DNA of 37,094 nucleotides from an uncultured Bacteroidales bacterium. GTDB lineage: Bacteria > Bacteroidota > Bacteroidia > Bacteroidales > P3. Made by a program: the position numbers and the translations under genes. The notes below the pieces were generated by a model, which did not search any database, was not told the origin of the DNA, and was given only the letters and a program-made list of their open reading frames with translations. The DNA lies in contig CALUNB010000025.1 in assembly GCA_944321885.1 (NCBI GenBank), positions 1-37,094 on the forward strand, given 5' to 3'. Below are positions 26,030 to 35,211 of this stretch, one piece after another. Each line of letters begins with the position of its first letter. The first letter of the stretch is position 1.

Positions 26030-26501
26030 AGCCTTTCCGACCCGTCCCTCCGGATTCCAGCAGGTCTCCAAACAAAACATTTTCTTAAATCTGTTCGCTT
26101 TCGCGTTCCTTTCTCCGCCTCGGCCATGCTCAAGCCAGCTTGGCATGGCGCTCGGCTTAATCGAAAGGTTCAAATTCCAAGCCACCGGGTCAAAATGAGG
26201 CTTTTTTTCCATCTCCGACGGTGCGTCAGAATGGGTGAGATGCAAGGCGCTGAGAGCGAGAACGAAGGAGCGTACTGTTGCTGCTCCGCAGCGAGCGCAG
26301 GCTTCGCCTCAGCATAGTGCAAGTAAACTTGCCCTCTGCCTTCGGCTTGCACTGCGGTTCGTGACTGAGTTCGAGTCTCGAAAAACAGTGCAAACCGAGC
26401 GCCGAACCAAACCGGCACGGTTTGAGTTTGGCCGAGGTGCAGCCTGTTTTCGGTAACACCAAAGCAACGCCGCAGATCACCCATTATCACGCACCGCCAC
26501 G
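26030..26501. repeat. Structured non-coding block upstream of pssA
   Basis: Roughly 470 bases with no convincing gene but many inverted repeats. GCCATGC (26123-26129) pairs with GCATGGC (26143-26149), and the loop also holds CAAG/CTTG. AGTGCAAG (26316-26323) pairs with CTTGCACT (26346-26353) and contains a second hairpin, GCAAGT-AA-ACTTGC (26319-26332). TTCGAG-T-CTCGAA lies at 26370-26382. Base composition and word use differ from the flanking genes. It resembles repeated intergenic blocks that I have the impression of seeing in other Bacteroidales, but I cannot verify this here. Confidence 0.5.
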
Positions 26502-28067
26502 TCACCAGGAAGGCGCAAGATCATATTGTGAACGAGGGCGCAGGGCCGGAATCCAATGGTAACCTTTCAACATGCGCTGCCGCTGGGTCAGGCGGTCTAC
26601 CGGATAAAGCACCGTACTCCTGGGCTGCACCACGGTGATTCCGTCCAAGTCGCTCTCCTCGAAATACATCTTCAAGCTCGCGCTCTCGGTCTTGTTGACC
26701 CCGATGAGCTCGTTCTTGTCATCCAACACATAATAAATCGACTGGGCGTTTCCAAGCACATGGACCCAATCCAAGGACGAGCTGTCGTTGAAGTAGCCCC
26801 ACATCCGCCTCCCTTTCACCTGGTTGTAATAAAACTGGGGCTTGGACAGCTCGCTCACGATAAACACATTCTCCTGCACCAAAAATTTATCCGGGTTGCT
26901 TTCGGCGAACCAAAGCTTCATCGTGTCCCCGTCAATCTGGTAATCCTGTACCCAAACCACCGGTTCCCGGTACATTTCCATCACCGAATCCCGGTGCATA
27001 TAGGCCATCGAATCGCATTTCCCCTGGATATCGTAACGGAAAAAACGCACCCCGTGATAGGCAAACAGTTCCTTCATCTGCCGGGTCGTATCATAGGTCA
27101 TCACCATCGTGTCGCTGACCACGAAAAGGGAATCCCCCTCTTCCACCACGACCCCCCGGGGGTTTACCGTGAAAAAAGCCCGGCCCAGATTCTCCTTGTT
27201 CTCCGCATAATCGCTCTTGACGTAACAGTTCCGGGCCGTATCGAGCAAAAGCACGTTCCAGAACGCATTCCCCTCCTTCAAGGCCAAATCGTAATAGATG
27301 CTGTCCCCGTAAAGGACCTGGGTCTGCTTGGTCTTCACATACGAATCCCCGTCCAAGCTGATTTGGTTCTTCTCCTGGTCGAACCAACCCTTCAGGCCGT
27401 ACATATAGTAGTCGGTGGTCTCAATGTTGGTGGGGCCGAGAAAACGGGTGAAACCGGTCTCGTTGTAATGCAAGGTATCGGTCCAAATCGTGTATTCCGG
27501 GTTCACGATCACCACATCCTCATAGCAATGGAAAAGTCCTTTCTGTCCTTCGTAAAAACCTCGGACCGAGGTCAAGACCGTTTCGCCCGAAGTGATTTCC
27601 CCTCCTTGGGTATAAATGGCCGTGTTGTTGCTCCCCTCGAAGAAAAGGGAAGGGGTCTTCATCGTCATGTCCCCGTCTTTCAACACCACGTTGCGGTCCA
27701 CCACATAAGTCCCCTTGGCACCGTCGTAATCCAGTACCTCTCCTGTAATGAACACATTGTCCTTGGTGTAAATCCTCAAATTCCGGTAAGCCTGGCAGGA
27801 TCCGGTCTTCTGGTCATAGTCGGCGAAATCGCTGAAAATCCGGTTCCCCTGCTGTTCAATCTTCACATTCCCGATCAAACGGTACACATTAGGACGTCCC
27901 GGTATGCTCACAATCGAATCCCCGGTAAAAGTCTGGGCCAAGAGGCGACCCGTAAAACAAAACAAGAAAACGAAAACCCAACAAGCCGCAAGACAGCGAA
28001 TCTGCCAGGTCCCCCCGGCAACAAACCTTCCGGTCGCCGAACGTGAACGAACATGCAAACTGCCCAT
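26502..28067 (-). CDS. OstA/LptA-like LPS-transport protein
   Basis: A 521-residue exported protein. A basic N-region and hydrophobic core (CLAACWVFVFLFCFTG) form a signal peptide ending near LLAQ. The mature part starts with repeated beta strands of the OstA/LptA type (VYRLIGNVKIEQQGNRIFSDFADYD, VFITGEVLDYDGAKGTYVVDRNVVLKDGD). In the family this periplasmic beta-jelly-roll bridge carries LPS from the inner to the outer membrane. Bacteroidota versions are longer than LptA and are annotated as 'OstA-like'. It could be the partner of the LptB encoded at 34457. It begins 3 bases after the PepSY-like gene, so both belong to the purA operon. Confidence 0.85.
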   Translation of the reverse strand: MGSLHVRSRSATGRFVAGGTWQIRCLAACWVFVFLFCFTGRLLAQTFTGDSIVSIPGRPNVYRLIGNVKIEQQGNRIFSDFADYDQKTGSCQAYRNLRIYTKDNVFITGEVLDYDGAKGTYVVDRNVVLKDGDMTMKTPSLFFEGSNNTAIYTQGGEITSGETVLTSVRGFYEGQKGLFHCYEDVVIVNPEYTIWTDTLHYNETGFTRFLGPTNIETTDYYMYGLKGWFDQEKNQISLDGDSYVKTKQTQVLYGDSIYYDLALKEGNAFWNVLLLDTARNCYVKSDYAENKENLGRAFFTVNPRGVVVEEGDSLFVVSDTMVMTYDTTRQMKELFAYHGVRFFRYDIQGKCDSMAYMHRDSVMEMYREPVVWVQDYQIDGDTMKLWFAESNPDKFLVQENVFIVSELSKPQFYYNQVKGRRMWGYFNDSSSLDWVHVLGNAQSIYYVLDDKNELIGVNKTESASLKMYFEESDLDGITVVQPRSTVLYPVDRLTQRQRMLKGYHWIPALRPRSQYDLAPSW

Positions 28068-28070
28068 CTC

Positions 28071-28574
28071 TCAATTCACAATTTCCCCAAAACGGATGCC
28101 TTCCTGCGGGAAATCCACCTTTTCCCCCGTCAAGTCGAAGCAAATTTCCCGACGGGAATCCGCCACGCCCTTTTCTTCAAGCAAGACATAATAATGACGG
28201 CCGTTCCAACGGTCCTCCTCGTAATGGCAAACCACCACGGTGCAAGCCGGGTATTCCGCCTGCAAAAACTGGTAGGAACGCAAAGGAATCTGCCCTTCCT
28301 CTACCTGCCAACGGGTGCAAATCCACTCCCCGTTCGACTGGAAAAAAGAAAACACCTTGCCTGCGCCCCAACCCGTCCGTGCGTAATAGATACCTTCCCA
28401 AACGCCCCAACGGACCCGTTTGGCATGCGGATGGGCCAAATCGAAATTCGTCCGCACCACTTCCGGCACCTTCTCCCTTTTGAGCGGAAGGGTCTCCACG
28501 GCCCGCAACCCGGTTCCCCGGAGCAAAAACACACAAAACAAAGCCGCAAAGACCCGTCTTCCCCAGATTCCCAC
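28071..28574 (-). CDS. Small secreted PepSY-like protein
   Basis: A 167-residue protein with a signal peptide (about 1-25, ends LRAVE). The mature part begins VPEVVRTNFDLAHPHAKRVRWGVWEG, which has the form of the PepSY-like/DUF2874 fold seen in small Bacteroidota periplasmic proteins. It is followed by a second half-repeat (LRSYQFLQAEYPACTVVVCHYEED). Such domains often bind or inhibit enzymes in the envelope; no precise role is known here. It starts 3 bases after the purA stop and ends 3 bases before the OstA-like gene, so all three are translated from one mRNA. The family assignment rests on pattern only. Confidence 0.6.
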   Translation of the reverse strand: MGIWGRRVFAALFCVFLLRGTGLRAVETLPLKREKVPEVVRTNFDLAHPHAKRVRWGVWEGIYYARTGWGAGKVFSFFQSNGEWICTRWQVEEGQIPLRSYQFLQAEYPACTVVVCHYEEDRWNGRHYYVLLEEKGVADSRREICFDLTGEKVDFPQEGIRFGEIVN

Positions 28575-28577
28575 AGG

Positions 28578-29879
28578 CTAATCCTTAAAAATGGTTTCTT
28601 CCCGGTCCGGGCCTACCGACACCACACTGATTTTACCTCCCGTTTCCCGGCTCACGAAATCCAAATACTTGCGGAAGTTTTCAGGCAAATCCCCGTACTG
28701 CCGGGCCTGGCTCATCGGACTCCTCCAACCGGGCATTTCCACATAACAGGCTTCCACCTTTTCCGCTTGTTCCGTGTTCGGGTAATATTCCATTTCCTTG
28801 CCGTCCAAACGGTAGGAAACCGCCACTTTCAAGGTATCGAATTCGTCCATCACATCGGCCTTCATCACCACCAAATCGGTAATGCCGTTCACCATCAAGG
28901 TGTACTTCAAAGACGGCAGATCCAACCATCCGGTACGCCGGGGACGCCCCGTGGTAGCACCGAATTCGTGGCCTTTCCGGCGCAATTCCTCGCCGGTGGC
29001 ATCGTGCAACTCCGTCGGGAACGGACCGCTGCCCACCCGGGTACAATAAGCCTTGAACACCCCGTAGACCTTCCCGATGGAAGAAGGCGGAATCCCCAAG
29101 CCCACGCAGACACCAGCCGTGACCGTGCTCGAGGAGGTCACAAAAGGATAGGATCCGAAATCCACGTCCAGCAAGGAACCTTGCGCCCCTTCGGCCAAAA
29201 CGGTCTTGCCCTGGTCCAAGGCACGGTTCAGATAAATTTCGGTCGGCAACACCTCGAAATGCCGCAACTCGGCAATCCCGGCCATCCAATCCTGTTCATA
29301 TTCGGCCAAGGTCTTGCCGTCTATCCGGGCGGCATCCAAGTCGAAATCCAGATTGCGCAACTGCCGCAAATGCTCCTCTTTCAAGGCCGCATATTTTTCC
29401 GCGAAAGCCGGAACGGAAATATCCCCCATCCGCAGGCCGCAACGGGCCACCTTGTCGGTATAAGCCGGTCCGATACCCTTGACGGTGGAACCGATTTTCT
29501 TGCTGCCCTTCTTCTGCTCCAGAGCCGCATCCAGCAAACGGTGCGTAGGCAGAATCAAATGGGCCTTGTCCGAAATCTTCATCCGTTCACGCGGTTCCAC
29601 GCCCGCTTGGCGCAAGCCTTCGATTTCCTCCCGGATGATACAGGCGTCAATCAAGACCCCGTTCCCGATCACGTTCACCTTCCCTTCATGGAAAATCCCC
29701 GAAGGAATCGTGTGCAAAACATGGGTCTTCCCGTCGAACTTGATGGTATGCCCGGCATTGGGCCCGCCTTGGAAACGAGCCACGATATCGTACTTGGGTG
29801 CAAGCACATCCACAATTTTTCCTTTACCTTCATCCCCCCACTGAATGCCGAGAATGACATCTACTTTTGTCCTTTGCAT
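28578..29879 (-). CDS. purA: Adenylosuccinate synthetase
   Basis: PurA joins IMP and aspartate using GTP, the first committed step to AMP. The 433-residue length is normal. Seen are the N-terminal GTP loop GIQWGDEGKGKIVD with the catalytic D16, NAGHTI with its catalytic histidine, the IMP loop GSTVKGIGPAYTDK, the LAEGAQGSLLDVDFGSYP strand, and the SVGPDREET C-terminal motif. It is the first gene of a likely three-gene unit (purA, PepSY-like, OstA-like), 154 bases downstream of nadC on the same strand. Confidence 0.97.
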   Translation of the reverse strand: MQRTKVDVILGIQWGDEGKGKIVDVLAPKYDIVARFQGGPNAGHTIKFDGKTHVLHTIPSGIFHEGKVNVIGNGVLIDACIIREEIEGLRQAGVEPRERMKISDKAHLILPTHRLLDAALEQKKGSKKIGSTVKGIGPAYTDKVARCGLRMGDISVPAFAEKYAALKEEHLRQLRNLDFDLDAARIDGKTLAEYEQDWMAGIAELRHFEVLPTEIYLNRALDQGKTVLAEGAQGSLLDVDFGSYPFVTSSSTVTAGVCVGLGIPPSSIGKVYGVFKAYCTRVGSGPFPTELHDATGEELRRKGHEFGATTGRPRRTGWLDLPSLKYTLMVNGITDLVVMKADVMDEFDTLKVAVSYRLDGKEMEYYPNTEQAEKVEACYVEMPGWRSPMSQARQYGDLPENFRKYLDFVSRETGGKISVVSVGPDREETIFKD

Positions 29880-30032
29880 CTTATCTCAAATTTCTTTCCG
29901 GGGAACCTCCGGGCCTCCCCGTTCTTGTCTATCAAAAAATTTTTGTTGGAAACCTATCCCGCACAAACCCTAAGGCATCCCGATTCCAGCGGGAACCACC
30001 CGGCTCGCCCCAGGCGCATTCCCGACCCGGTT

Positions 30033-30884
30033 TCACATAGCTTTCAAACTCAAATCCAAGGCATTGACATGATGGGTCAAAGCCCCGACCGAAATAAAAT
30101 CCACGTTGGTCGAAGCGTACTCGGCCAAGTTGTCCATGTTGATGCCGCCCGAAGCCTCGGTCTCATAGCGCCCGTCTATCCTCCGCAAGGCTTCCCGGAT
30201 TTTGTCCACCGGGAAATTGTCCAGCATGATCCGGTCCACCCCGCCATGCTGCAAGACCTGTTCCAGTTCCTCGAAGCTACGCACCTCGATTTCAATCGGC
30301 AATTGCTTACCCTTGGCTTCCAAATAGGAATGAACCGCATCCAAAGCCTCCTTGATGCCTCCGGCAAAATCGATATGGTTGTCCTTGATCAGAATCATGT
30401 CGAACAAACCGAAACGGTGGTTGCTACCGCCCCCGATACGGACCGCCATCTTCTCAAAAACCCGGTTGTTGGGCGTGGTCTTGCGCGTATCGAGCAAGGT
30501 GGTCTTGCTTTCCCCTATCATCTTGACCAAGCGACGGGTATGGGTCGCAATGCCGCTCATCCGCTGGATATAGTTCAAACTCAGGCGTTCCGCCGTCAAA
30601 ATGGAACGCGAGGGGCCTTCCACGATGAAAATCCGGTCGCCCACCTGGATTTCCTGCCCGTCTTCGAGCAAGGGGGTGAACACAATCCGGGAATCCACTT
30701 CCTCATACACCATCCGCGCCACTTCCAAACCGGCCAGCACTCCGGCTTCCTTGGCCACCAAGACAGCCTTGCCTTTCGCCTCCTCCGGAATGCAGGCCAA
30801 GGACGTATGGTCCCCGTCTCCCACATCTTCCTTCAATGCCAGACGGATATAGTCCAGCATCATGGCTTTTTCGTCTATCTGCAT
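30033..30884 (-). CDS. nadC: Nicotinate-nucleotide pyrophosphorylase (quinolinate phosphoribosyltransferase)
   Basis: NadC converts quinolinate and PRPP to nicotinate mononucleotide in de novo NAD synthesis. The 283-residue protein shows the family motifs: LDTRKTTPNNR near residue 140, the GGGSNHRFGLFDMILIKDNH block with its substrate-binding histidine and lysine, EIEVRSFEE, and IMLDNFPVD towards the C-terminus. Family residues for quinolinate binding are in place. It stands alone in its direction between the OmpH-like gene and purA; nadA and nadB are not in the window. An inverted-repeat-rich spacer lies directly upstream. Confidence 0.96.
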   Translation of the reverse strand: MQIDEKAMMLDYIRLALKEDVGDGDHTSLACIPEEAKGKAVLVAKEAGVLAGLEVARMVYEEVDSRIVFTPLLEDGQEIQVGDRIFIVEGPSRSILTAERLSLNYIQRMSGIATHTRRLVKMIGESKTTLLDTRKTTPNNRVFEKMAVRIGGGSNHRFGLFDMILIKDNHIDFAGGIKEALDAVHSYLEAKGKQLPIEIEVRSFEELEQVLQHGGVDRIMLDNFPVDKIREALRRIDGRYETEASGGINMDNLAEYASTNVDFISVGALTHHVNALDLSLKAM

Positions 30885-30899
30885 CTTATCTTCCTTTCA

Positions 30900-31022
30900 T
30901 TCCAATCCCCTGCCGCCTTGGATTCATTGGCAAGCCCTGGCAATCACTGGAAATCCTTGCCATCTTGGCCATCCAAGGCAATCCGTTGACCCCCAGGGCG
31001 CCCGCCGGGGCACGGCGGGGGA
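30900..31022. repeat. Nested inverted repeats between the OmpH-like gene and nadC
   Basis: GCCTTGGAT (30915-30923) pairs with ATCCAAGGC (30971-30979). Inside it TGGCAAG (30928-30934) pairs with CTTGCCA (30956-30962). A separate GC-rich hairpin, CCCGCCG (31001-31007) with CGGCGGG (31013-31019), lies 14 bases after the OmpH-like stop and may end that transcript, although no U run follows. Confidence 0.6.
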
Positions 31023-31032
31023 AACCGCATCA

Positions 31033-31659
31033 TTACTTCTTTGACTGTTCAGCCTTGTACTCGTCGTTCAAACCTTTCAGGACCGCACTCGTAATGTCCA
31101 TCGAAGGAACGGCATACAAAACCCCGCTCATGCTCCCCGAAGTAATAATCAGGCTGTACTGGGCGTTTGCCTCGTTGTACCGTTTTATATAGTCCAGAAT
31201 CCGGTTGGTCACTTCCTCCATGCGCTGTGCCTGCAAGCTCACCATCTGGTTCGAATAGGTCTGCTGCAAATTGGCGATTTCCTGCTGGCGGTTGCTCAAC
31301 TCTTCCTCTTTCTTGCGCTGGTCGCTCAGGGTCATCGTGGCTCCCACCTTGAGGTAGTTGTCGTAATCCTTTTGCAAGCGGTTTGCCTGGTTCTGGATAT
31401 CGGTCATCAACCTTTCCTCGGTTTGCTGGATTTCGCGCTGGATATCGGCCACCATCTGGAAACCATTGTTGATGCTGTCCATGTTCACCGTGGCAATCCT
31501 CAGTTCGGACAAGGCGGCTCCCGGCACTTGACGGGCTGCCACCGCTTCCGGACTTCCCCCTGTCGTAGCCCCTTGTTCCGGGGATTTGGATTGGCAAGCC
31601 ACGGACACAAAACCGCAAACGAGCGCCAAAGCGCTAACTTTCAGAAAATTGTATTTCAT
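31033..31659 (-). CDS. OmpH/Skp-like periplasmic chaperone, putative lipoprotein
   Basis: A 208-residue protein from the ATG at 31659. A signal peptide ends in a lipobox-like VSVAC with C22, so it may be a lipoprotein. The central part is a long alpha-helical coiled coil (about residues 65-155; REIQQTEERLMTDIQNQANR, EEELSNRQQEIANLQQTYSN) of the Skp type, and the remaining residues fit the small beta body of the fold (ELRIATVNMDSI at the start, YSLIITSGSMSGVLYAVPSMDIT at the end). Skp proteins hold unfolded outer-membrane proteins in the periplasm. The usual neighbours bamA and lpxD are absent. A TACCTTTG box lies 22 bases before the start. Confidence 0.85.
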   Translation of the reverse strand: MKYNFLKVSALALVCGFVSVACQSKSPEQGATTGGSPEAVAARQVPGAALSELRIATVNMDSINNGFQMVADIQREIQQTEERLMTDIQNQANRLQKDYDNYLKVGATMTLSDQRKKEEELSNRQQEIANLQQTYSNQMVSLQAQRMEEVTNRILDYIKRYNEANAQYSLIITSGSMSGVLYAVPSMDITSAVLKGLNDEYKAEQSKK

Positions 31660-31681
31660 TGTATTCAAAATTTACCAGCCT

Positions 31682-31689
31682 CAAAGGTA
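31682..31689 (-). promoter_or_regulatory. Putative -7 promoter box (TACCTTTG) of the OmpH-like gene
   Basis: A perfect TAnnTTTG match on the minus strand, giving a leader of about 15-18 bases before the ATG at 31659. This supports that start over the TTG at 31668. Confidence 0.5.
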
Positions 31690-32018
31690 TTCATTTTCCG
31701 CTATCGAAACGCGAATCCCTGATTTTGCTTTTCCGGCGGCTGTCAGGCCGGGTATTTTTCAAATCGGGCGAAGCCCTTCCGCCCCCGTTCCAAACCGGTT
31801 TCGATTCCCCAACCAAGTCCGGAACCTCGTTCGGACCCGGCAACCGAATCCGCCCCTGAGGTCAAACCAATCGCAAAACCAAAACCGAATCCAAGTTCAA
31901 GCACCAGCCGGCTTCGAATCCAAATCCCGTCCAAAACCCAAGGGTCTCGTCCGCAAAAAACAAGCCCAAACACCGCTCAAGCACCCGACCGGTTCCCGAA
32001 AACCGTTTCCGGGAAAGC
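31690..32018. other. C/A-rich spacer between recQ and the OmpH-like gene
   Basis: About 330 bases without a credible gene. The plus strand is strongly C- and A-rich and repeats the word CGAATCC at 31712-31718, 31845-31851, 31886-31892 and 31915-31921. A hairpin (TTCCCG 31993-31998 with CGGGAA 32010-32015) lies just after the recQ stop and could end its mRNA. The frames here translate to low-complexity Gly/Phe or Pro/Lys strings. Confidence 0.5.
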
Positions 32019-34211
32019 CTAATTCCCCTCGTTCGACAAGAACTGGATCCGGACCAAACGGATTTCGGTCTCCGTGTACTCGTCCTCGCCCAATTTCTGC
32101 AAAGCCTCTTCCACCGAGTCGTTCTCGGCTTCCAAGAAATAGTCGTAGATGTCGTCCCGATGATAGGAATCTACCACTTCCTCGATATAATAGTCCAAAT
32201 TCAGGCGGGTTCCCGAATCCACAATCCGCTCAATCTCGGTCAACAATTCCTCCATTGTCAAGCCCTTGGTTATCGCAATATCCTCCAAGGAAATCTTGCG
32301 GTCGATGCTCTGGATGATATAGACTTTCAAACCCGATTTATTGACCACCGACTTGATGACGAAATCTTGCGGTCGCTCGATTTCGTTCTCTTCCACGTAC
32401 TGCTTGATCAAGTCCACGAAAGGCTTCCCGTACTTCTTCGCCTTGCCCACGCCCACCCCCGTGATATGGGTCAATTCGTCCAGGTTCACAGGATATTGGA
32501 TGGTCATATCCTTCAATGAGACATCCTGGAAAATCACATAGGGCGGCAAATTCTCCTTATGGGCTATATCCTTGAGCAAATCCTTCAACATCGCATACAA
32601 AACCTTGTCCACGGCTTCCGAAGCGCTGTTCCCGCCGGCCATGTACTCGGAATCATCCGGATTATAGGTATGGTCGCGGATGACCTCGATTTTAAAAGGA
32701 TGCTTGACAAAGTCCTCGCCCGCCGGTGTCACCTTGATGACCCCGTAATCCTCGATGTCCTTGCTCAGCAAATCGGCAATGATGCACTGGCGGATGACCG
32801 CTTTCCAATAGCGTTCGTCCTTGTCCTTGCCTTGACCGAACTGGGGCAAAAGGTTGTGTTTGTAATTCTTGATGGAGGGCGAAAGCTTGCCCATGCAAAT
32901 AGCCACGATATAATCCACCTTGAACTGCTGCTTGATGTCCAGGATCAGGCTGATGACAAAGGCCGCATTCTCCGTGGCATCTTCCTTTTCCTTGGGATAA
33001 AGGCAATTGTCGCAATTATGGCAGTTGTCTCCCTCGTATTTTTCCCCGAAATAGTGCAAAAGGTGTTTCCGGCGGCACATCGAGGTCTCCGCGTAAGAAA
33101 TTGTCTCGGCCATCAACTGCCGGGCCACTTCCTGCTCCGACACCTGCTTGTCCTTGAGGAATTTTTCCAACTTGATGATGTCTTCCTCGCAATAGAAGGC
33201 GATACATTTGCCCTCGCCTCCGTCCCGACCTGCACGTCCGGTTTCCTGATAGTACCCTTCCAAGCTCTTGGGCATATCATAGTGGATGACAAAGCGCACA
33301 TCGGGTTTGTCGATGCCCATGCCGAACGCAATCGTGGCCACGATCACGTCCACGTCCTCCATCAGGAAACGGTCCTGGTTGGCCGCCCGGGTCTGGGCAT
33401 CCAAACCGGCATGGTAGGGCAAGGCACGAATCCCGTTGGCGCAAAGCACTTCGGCGAATTCTTCCACTTTCTTACGGCTCAGACAATAGACAATACCCGA
33501 TTTCCCGCTGTTGTCGCGGATGAATTTCACGATGTCCCGGTCCACGTTCTTGGTCTTCGGTCTCACCTCGTAATAGAGGTTCTCCCGGTTGAAGGAGGAA
33601 ATGAACACCGAGGCATCCATCATGCCCAAGTTCTTCTGTATGTCTTTCTGGACCTTGGGCGTGGCAGTCGCGGTCAGGGCGATGACCGGCACGGTACGGC
33701 CTATCTGCTCGATAATCGGACGCAGGCGGCGGTATTCGGGCCGGAAATCATGCCCCCATTCCGAAATGCAATGGGCTTCGTCTATCGCATAAAGGGAAAT
33801 GGGTATCGTCCTGAAAAACTCCACATTTTCTTCCTTGGTCAGGGTTTCGGGAGCCACGTACAGGAGTTTGGTCTGCCCCGATGCCAAATCTTCCTTCACC
33901 TGCTTCATTTCCGTCCTGGAAAGCGATGAGTTCAGGTAATGAGCTATCTTCGTGGCACTTCCGAAGCTCCGCACGGCATCCACCTGGTTCTTCATCAGGG
34001 CAATCAAAGGCGAAACGATAATGGCCGTCCCGGGCAGAATCAAAGCCGGAAGCTGGTAACAAAGGGATTTGCCACCGCCGGTCGGCATGATGACAAAGGT
34101 GTCTTTCCCGTCCAACACATTTTGGATAATGGCCTCCTGGTTCCCTTTGAACTGGTTGAAACCGAACACGCGCAAAAGCTCCGCGTGCAAAAACTGACTG
34201 TCATACTTCAT
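32019..34211 (-). CDS. recQ: ATP-dependent DNA helicase RecQ
   Basis: RecQ unwinds DNA 3' to 5' in recombination and fork repair. The 730-residue protein has the F-x3-Q region (FNQFKGNQEAII), Walker A (MPTGGGKS, about 42-49), DEAH at 144-147 with the aromatic-rich loop SEWGHDFRPEY, and motif VI QETGRAGRDG. The RecQ-Ct zinc site (C-RRKHLL...CHNCDNC) lies near 380-400, followed by a winged helix. An HRDC domain spans about 540-605 (LPPYVIFQDVSLKDM). The last 120 residues are the extra HTH-like tail typical of Bacteroidota RecQ. All motifs look intact. It is divergent from lptB. Confidence 0.97.
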   Translation of the reverse strand: MKYDSQFLHAELLRVFGFNQFKGNQEAIIQNVLDGKDTFVIMPTGGGKSLCYQLPALILPGTAIIVSPLIALMKNQVDAVRSFGSATKIAHYLNSSLSRTEMKQVKEDLASGQTKLLYVAPETLTKEENVEFFRTIPISLYAIDEAHCISEWGHDFRPEYRRLRPIIEQIGRTVPVIALTATATPKVQKDIQKNLGMMDASVFISSFNRENLYYEVRPKTKNVDRDIVKFIRDNSGKSGIVYCLSRKKVEEFAEVLCANGIRALPYHAGLDAQTRAANQDRFLMEDVDVIVATIAFGMGIDKPDVRFVIHYDMPKSLEGYYQETGRAGRDGGEGKCIAFYCEEDIIKLEKFLKDKQVSEQEVARQLMAETISYAETSMCRRKHLLHYFGEKYEGDNCHNCDNCLYPKEKEDATENAAFVISLILDIKQQFKVDYIVAICMGKLSPSIKNYKHNLLPQFGQGKDKDERYWKAVIRQCIIADLLSKDIEDYGVIKVTPAGEDFVKHPFKIEVIRDHTYNPDDSEYMAGGNSASEAVDKVLYAMLKDLLKDIAHKENLPPYVIFQDVSLKDMTIQYPVNLDELTHITGVGVGKAKKYGKPFVDLIKQYVEENEIERPQDFVIKSVVNKSGLKVYIIQSIDRKISLEDIAITKGLTMEELLTEIERIVDSGTRLNLDYYIEEVVDSYHRDDIYDYFLEAENDSVEEALQKLGEDEYTETEIRLVRIQFLSNEGN

Positions 34212-34236
34212 GACGACCCGGATTAAGAAAATTGTT

Positions 34237-34244
34237 TACTTTTG
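34237..34244 (+). promoter_or_regulatory. Possible -7 promoter box (TACTTTTG) toward lptB
   Basis: A perfect TAnnTTTG on the plus strand in the recQ-lptB gap. It would give lptB a leader of about 205 bases. An upstream TTTG is not evident at the right distance. Confidence 0.3.
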
Positions 34245-34327
34245 TTTCCGTTCTGCATGCCGCTTGCGGGGTGGATGCCGATTCTCCCTCGCCGGCCCGG
34301 AAAGCTTTTACAAGCCCCGTACGTATC

Positions 34328-34335
34328 CAAAGATA
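34328..34335 (-). promoter_or_regulatory. Putative -7 promoter box (TATCTTTG) of recQ
   Basis: A perfect TAnnTTTG match on the minus strand, giving recQ a leader of about 110 bases. Confidence 0.45.
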
Positions 34336-34456
34336 GTACAATTGTTGGAAACTAAAAAGCTTCTCCGCGATATTGCTTGATACAGAACGGCATTCCGCAA
34401 CCTGCAAGGTTCAGGAAGGCGGGGAGCCGTTAACGAAACGAAAACAACAACATACC

Positions 34457-35188
34457 ATGATATTACGTACAGAAGACATTGTCAAAACCTACCATCAACG
34501 GACAGTGGTCGACCATGTGAGCATCGAAGTGCAGCAAGGCGAAATCGTTGGCCTCCTGGGACCCAACGGGGCCGGGAAAACCACTTCGTTCTATATCATC
34601 GTCGGACTGATCAAAGCCTTGGAGGGAAAAGTGTTCCTGGACGACACCGATATTACCAAGCTTCCCATGTACAAACGGGCCCAGTTGGGCGTAGGCTACT
34701 TAGCACAGGAAGCTTCGGTGTTCCGTCAGATGAGCGTGGAAAACAATATCGCTTCCATCTTGGAGTTCACCGAAAAGGATCCTGCCGTCCGCAAGCAACG
34801 TTTGGAAGAGCTCTTGGTGGAGTTCGGCATCGACCATGTACGTAAGACAAAGGGTATCAGCCTTTCTGGAGGGGAACGCAGGCGGACTGAAATCGCCCGG
34901 GCCTTGGCCGCCAATCCCAAATTCATCTTGTTGGACGAGCCCTTTGCCGGTATCGACCCCTTGGCCATCGAGGATATCAAGAAAATCGTGTTGCAACTCA
35001 AGCAGAAAAACATCGGCATCCTGATTACCGACCATAACGCGCAGGAAACCTTGTCCATCACCGACCGTTCCTATTTGCTCTATAGCGGGAAAATCCTCAA
35101 GGCGGGCAACTCGCACGAGCTGGCCAACGACCCGGAAGTGCGCGAAAAATACTTGGGCCGGGATTTCGAACTCAAGGAAATACGGTAA
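34457..35188 (+). CDS. lptB: LPS export ABC transporter ATP-binding protein LptB
   Basis: LptB is the cytoplasmic ATPase that drives LPS extraction by LptFG towards the LptC-A-D bridge. The 243-residue length is typical. Walker A GPNGAGKT lies at 35-42, the Q-loop in YLAQEASVF near 84, the signature LSGGE at 136-140, Walker B FILLDEP at 156-162 with catalytic E161, and the H-loop in ITDHN. The [10 protein letters not shown] and FAGIDPLA stretches are specific for LptB among ABC ATPases. The ATG at 34457 fits the family start; codons further upstream are open but not conserved. It is followed after 23 bases by bcp. Confidence 0.95.
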   Translation: MILRTEDIVKTYHQRTVVDHVSIEVQQGEIVGLLGPNGAGKTTSFYIIVGLIKALEGKVFLDDTDITKLPMYKRAQLGVGYLAQEASVFRQMSVENNIASILEFTEKDPAVRKQRLEELLVEFGIDHVRKTKGISLSGGERRRTEIARALAANPKFILLDEPFAGIDPLAIEDIKKIVLQLKQKNIGILITDHNAQETLSITDRSYLLYSGKILKAGNSHELANDPEVREKYLGRDFELKEIR

Positions 35189-35211
35189 CCGGAAAAACGA
35201 AGACGAAAACC

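Noticed and set aside
28053..30989. A 978-codon open frame on the plus strand
   Set aside because: It runs antisense to the PepSY-like gene, purA and nadC, crosses their boundaries and gives a His/Pro/Arg-rich product without domains. It is a codon-bias shadow.
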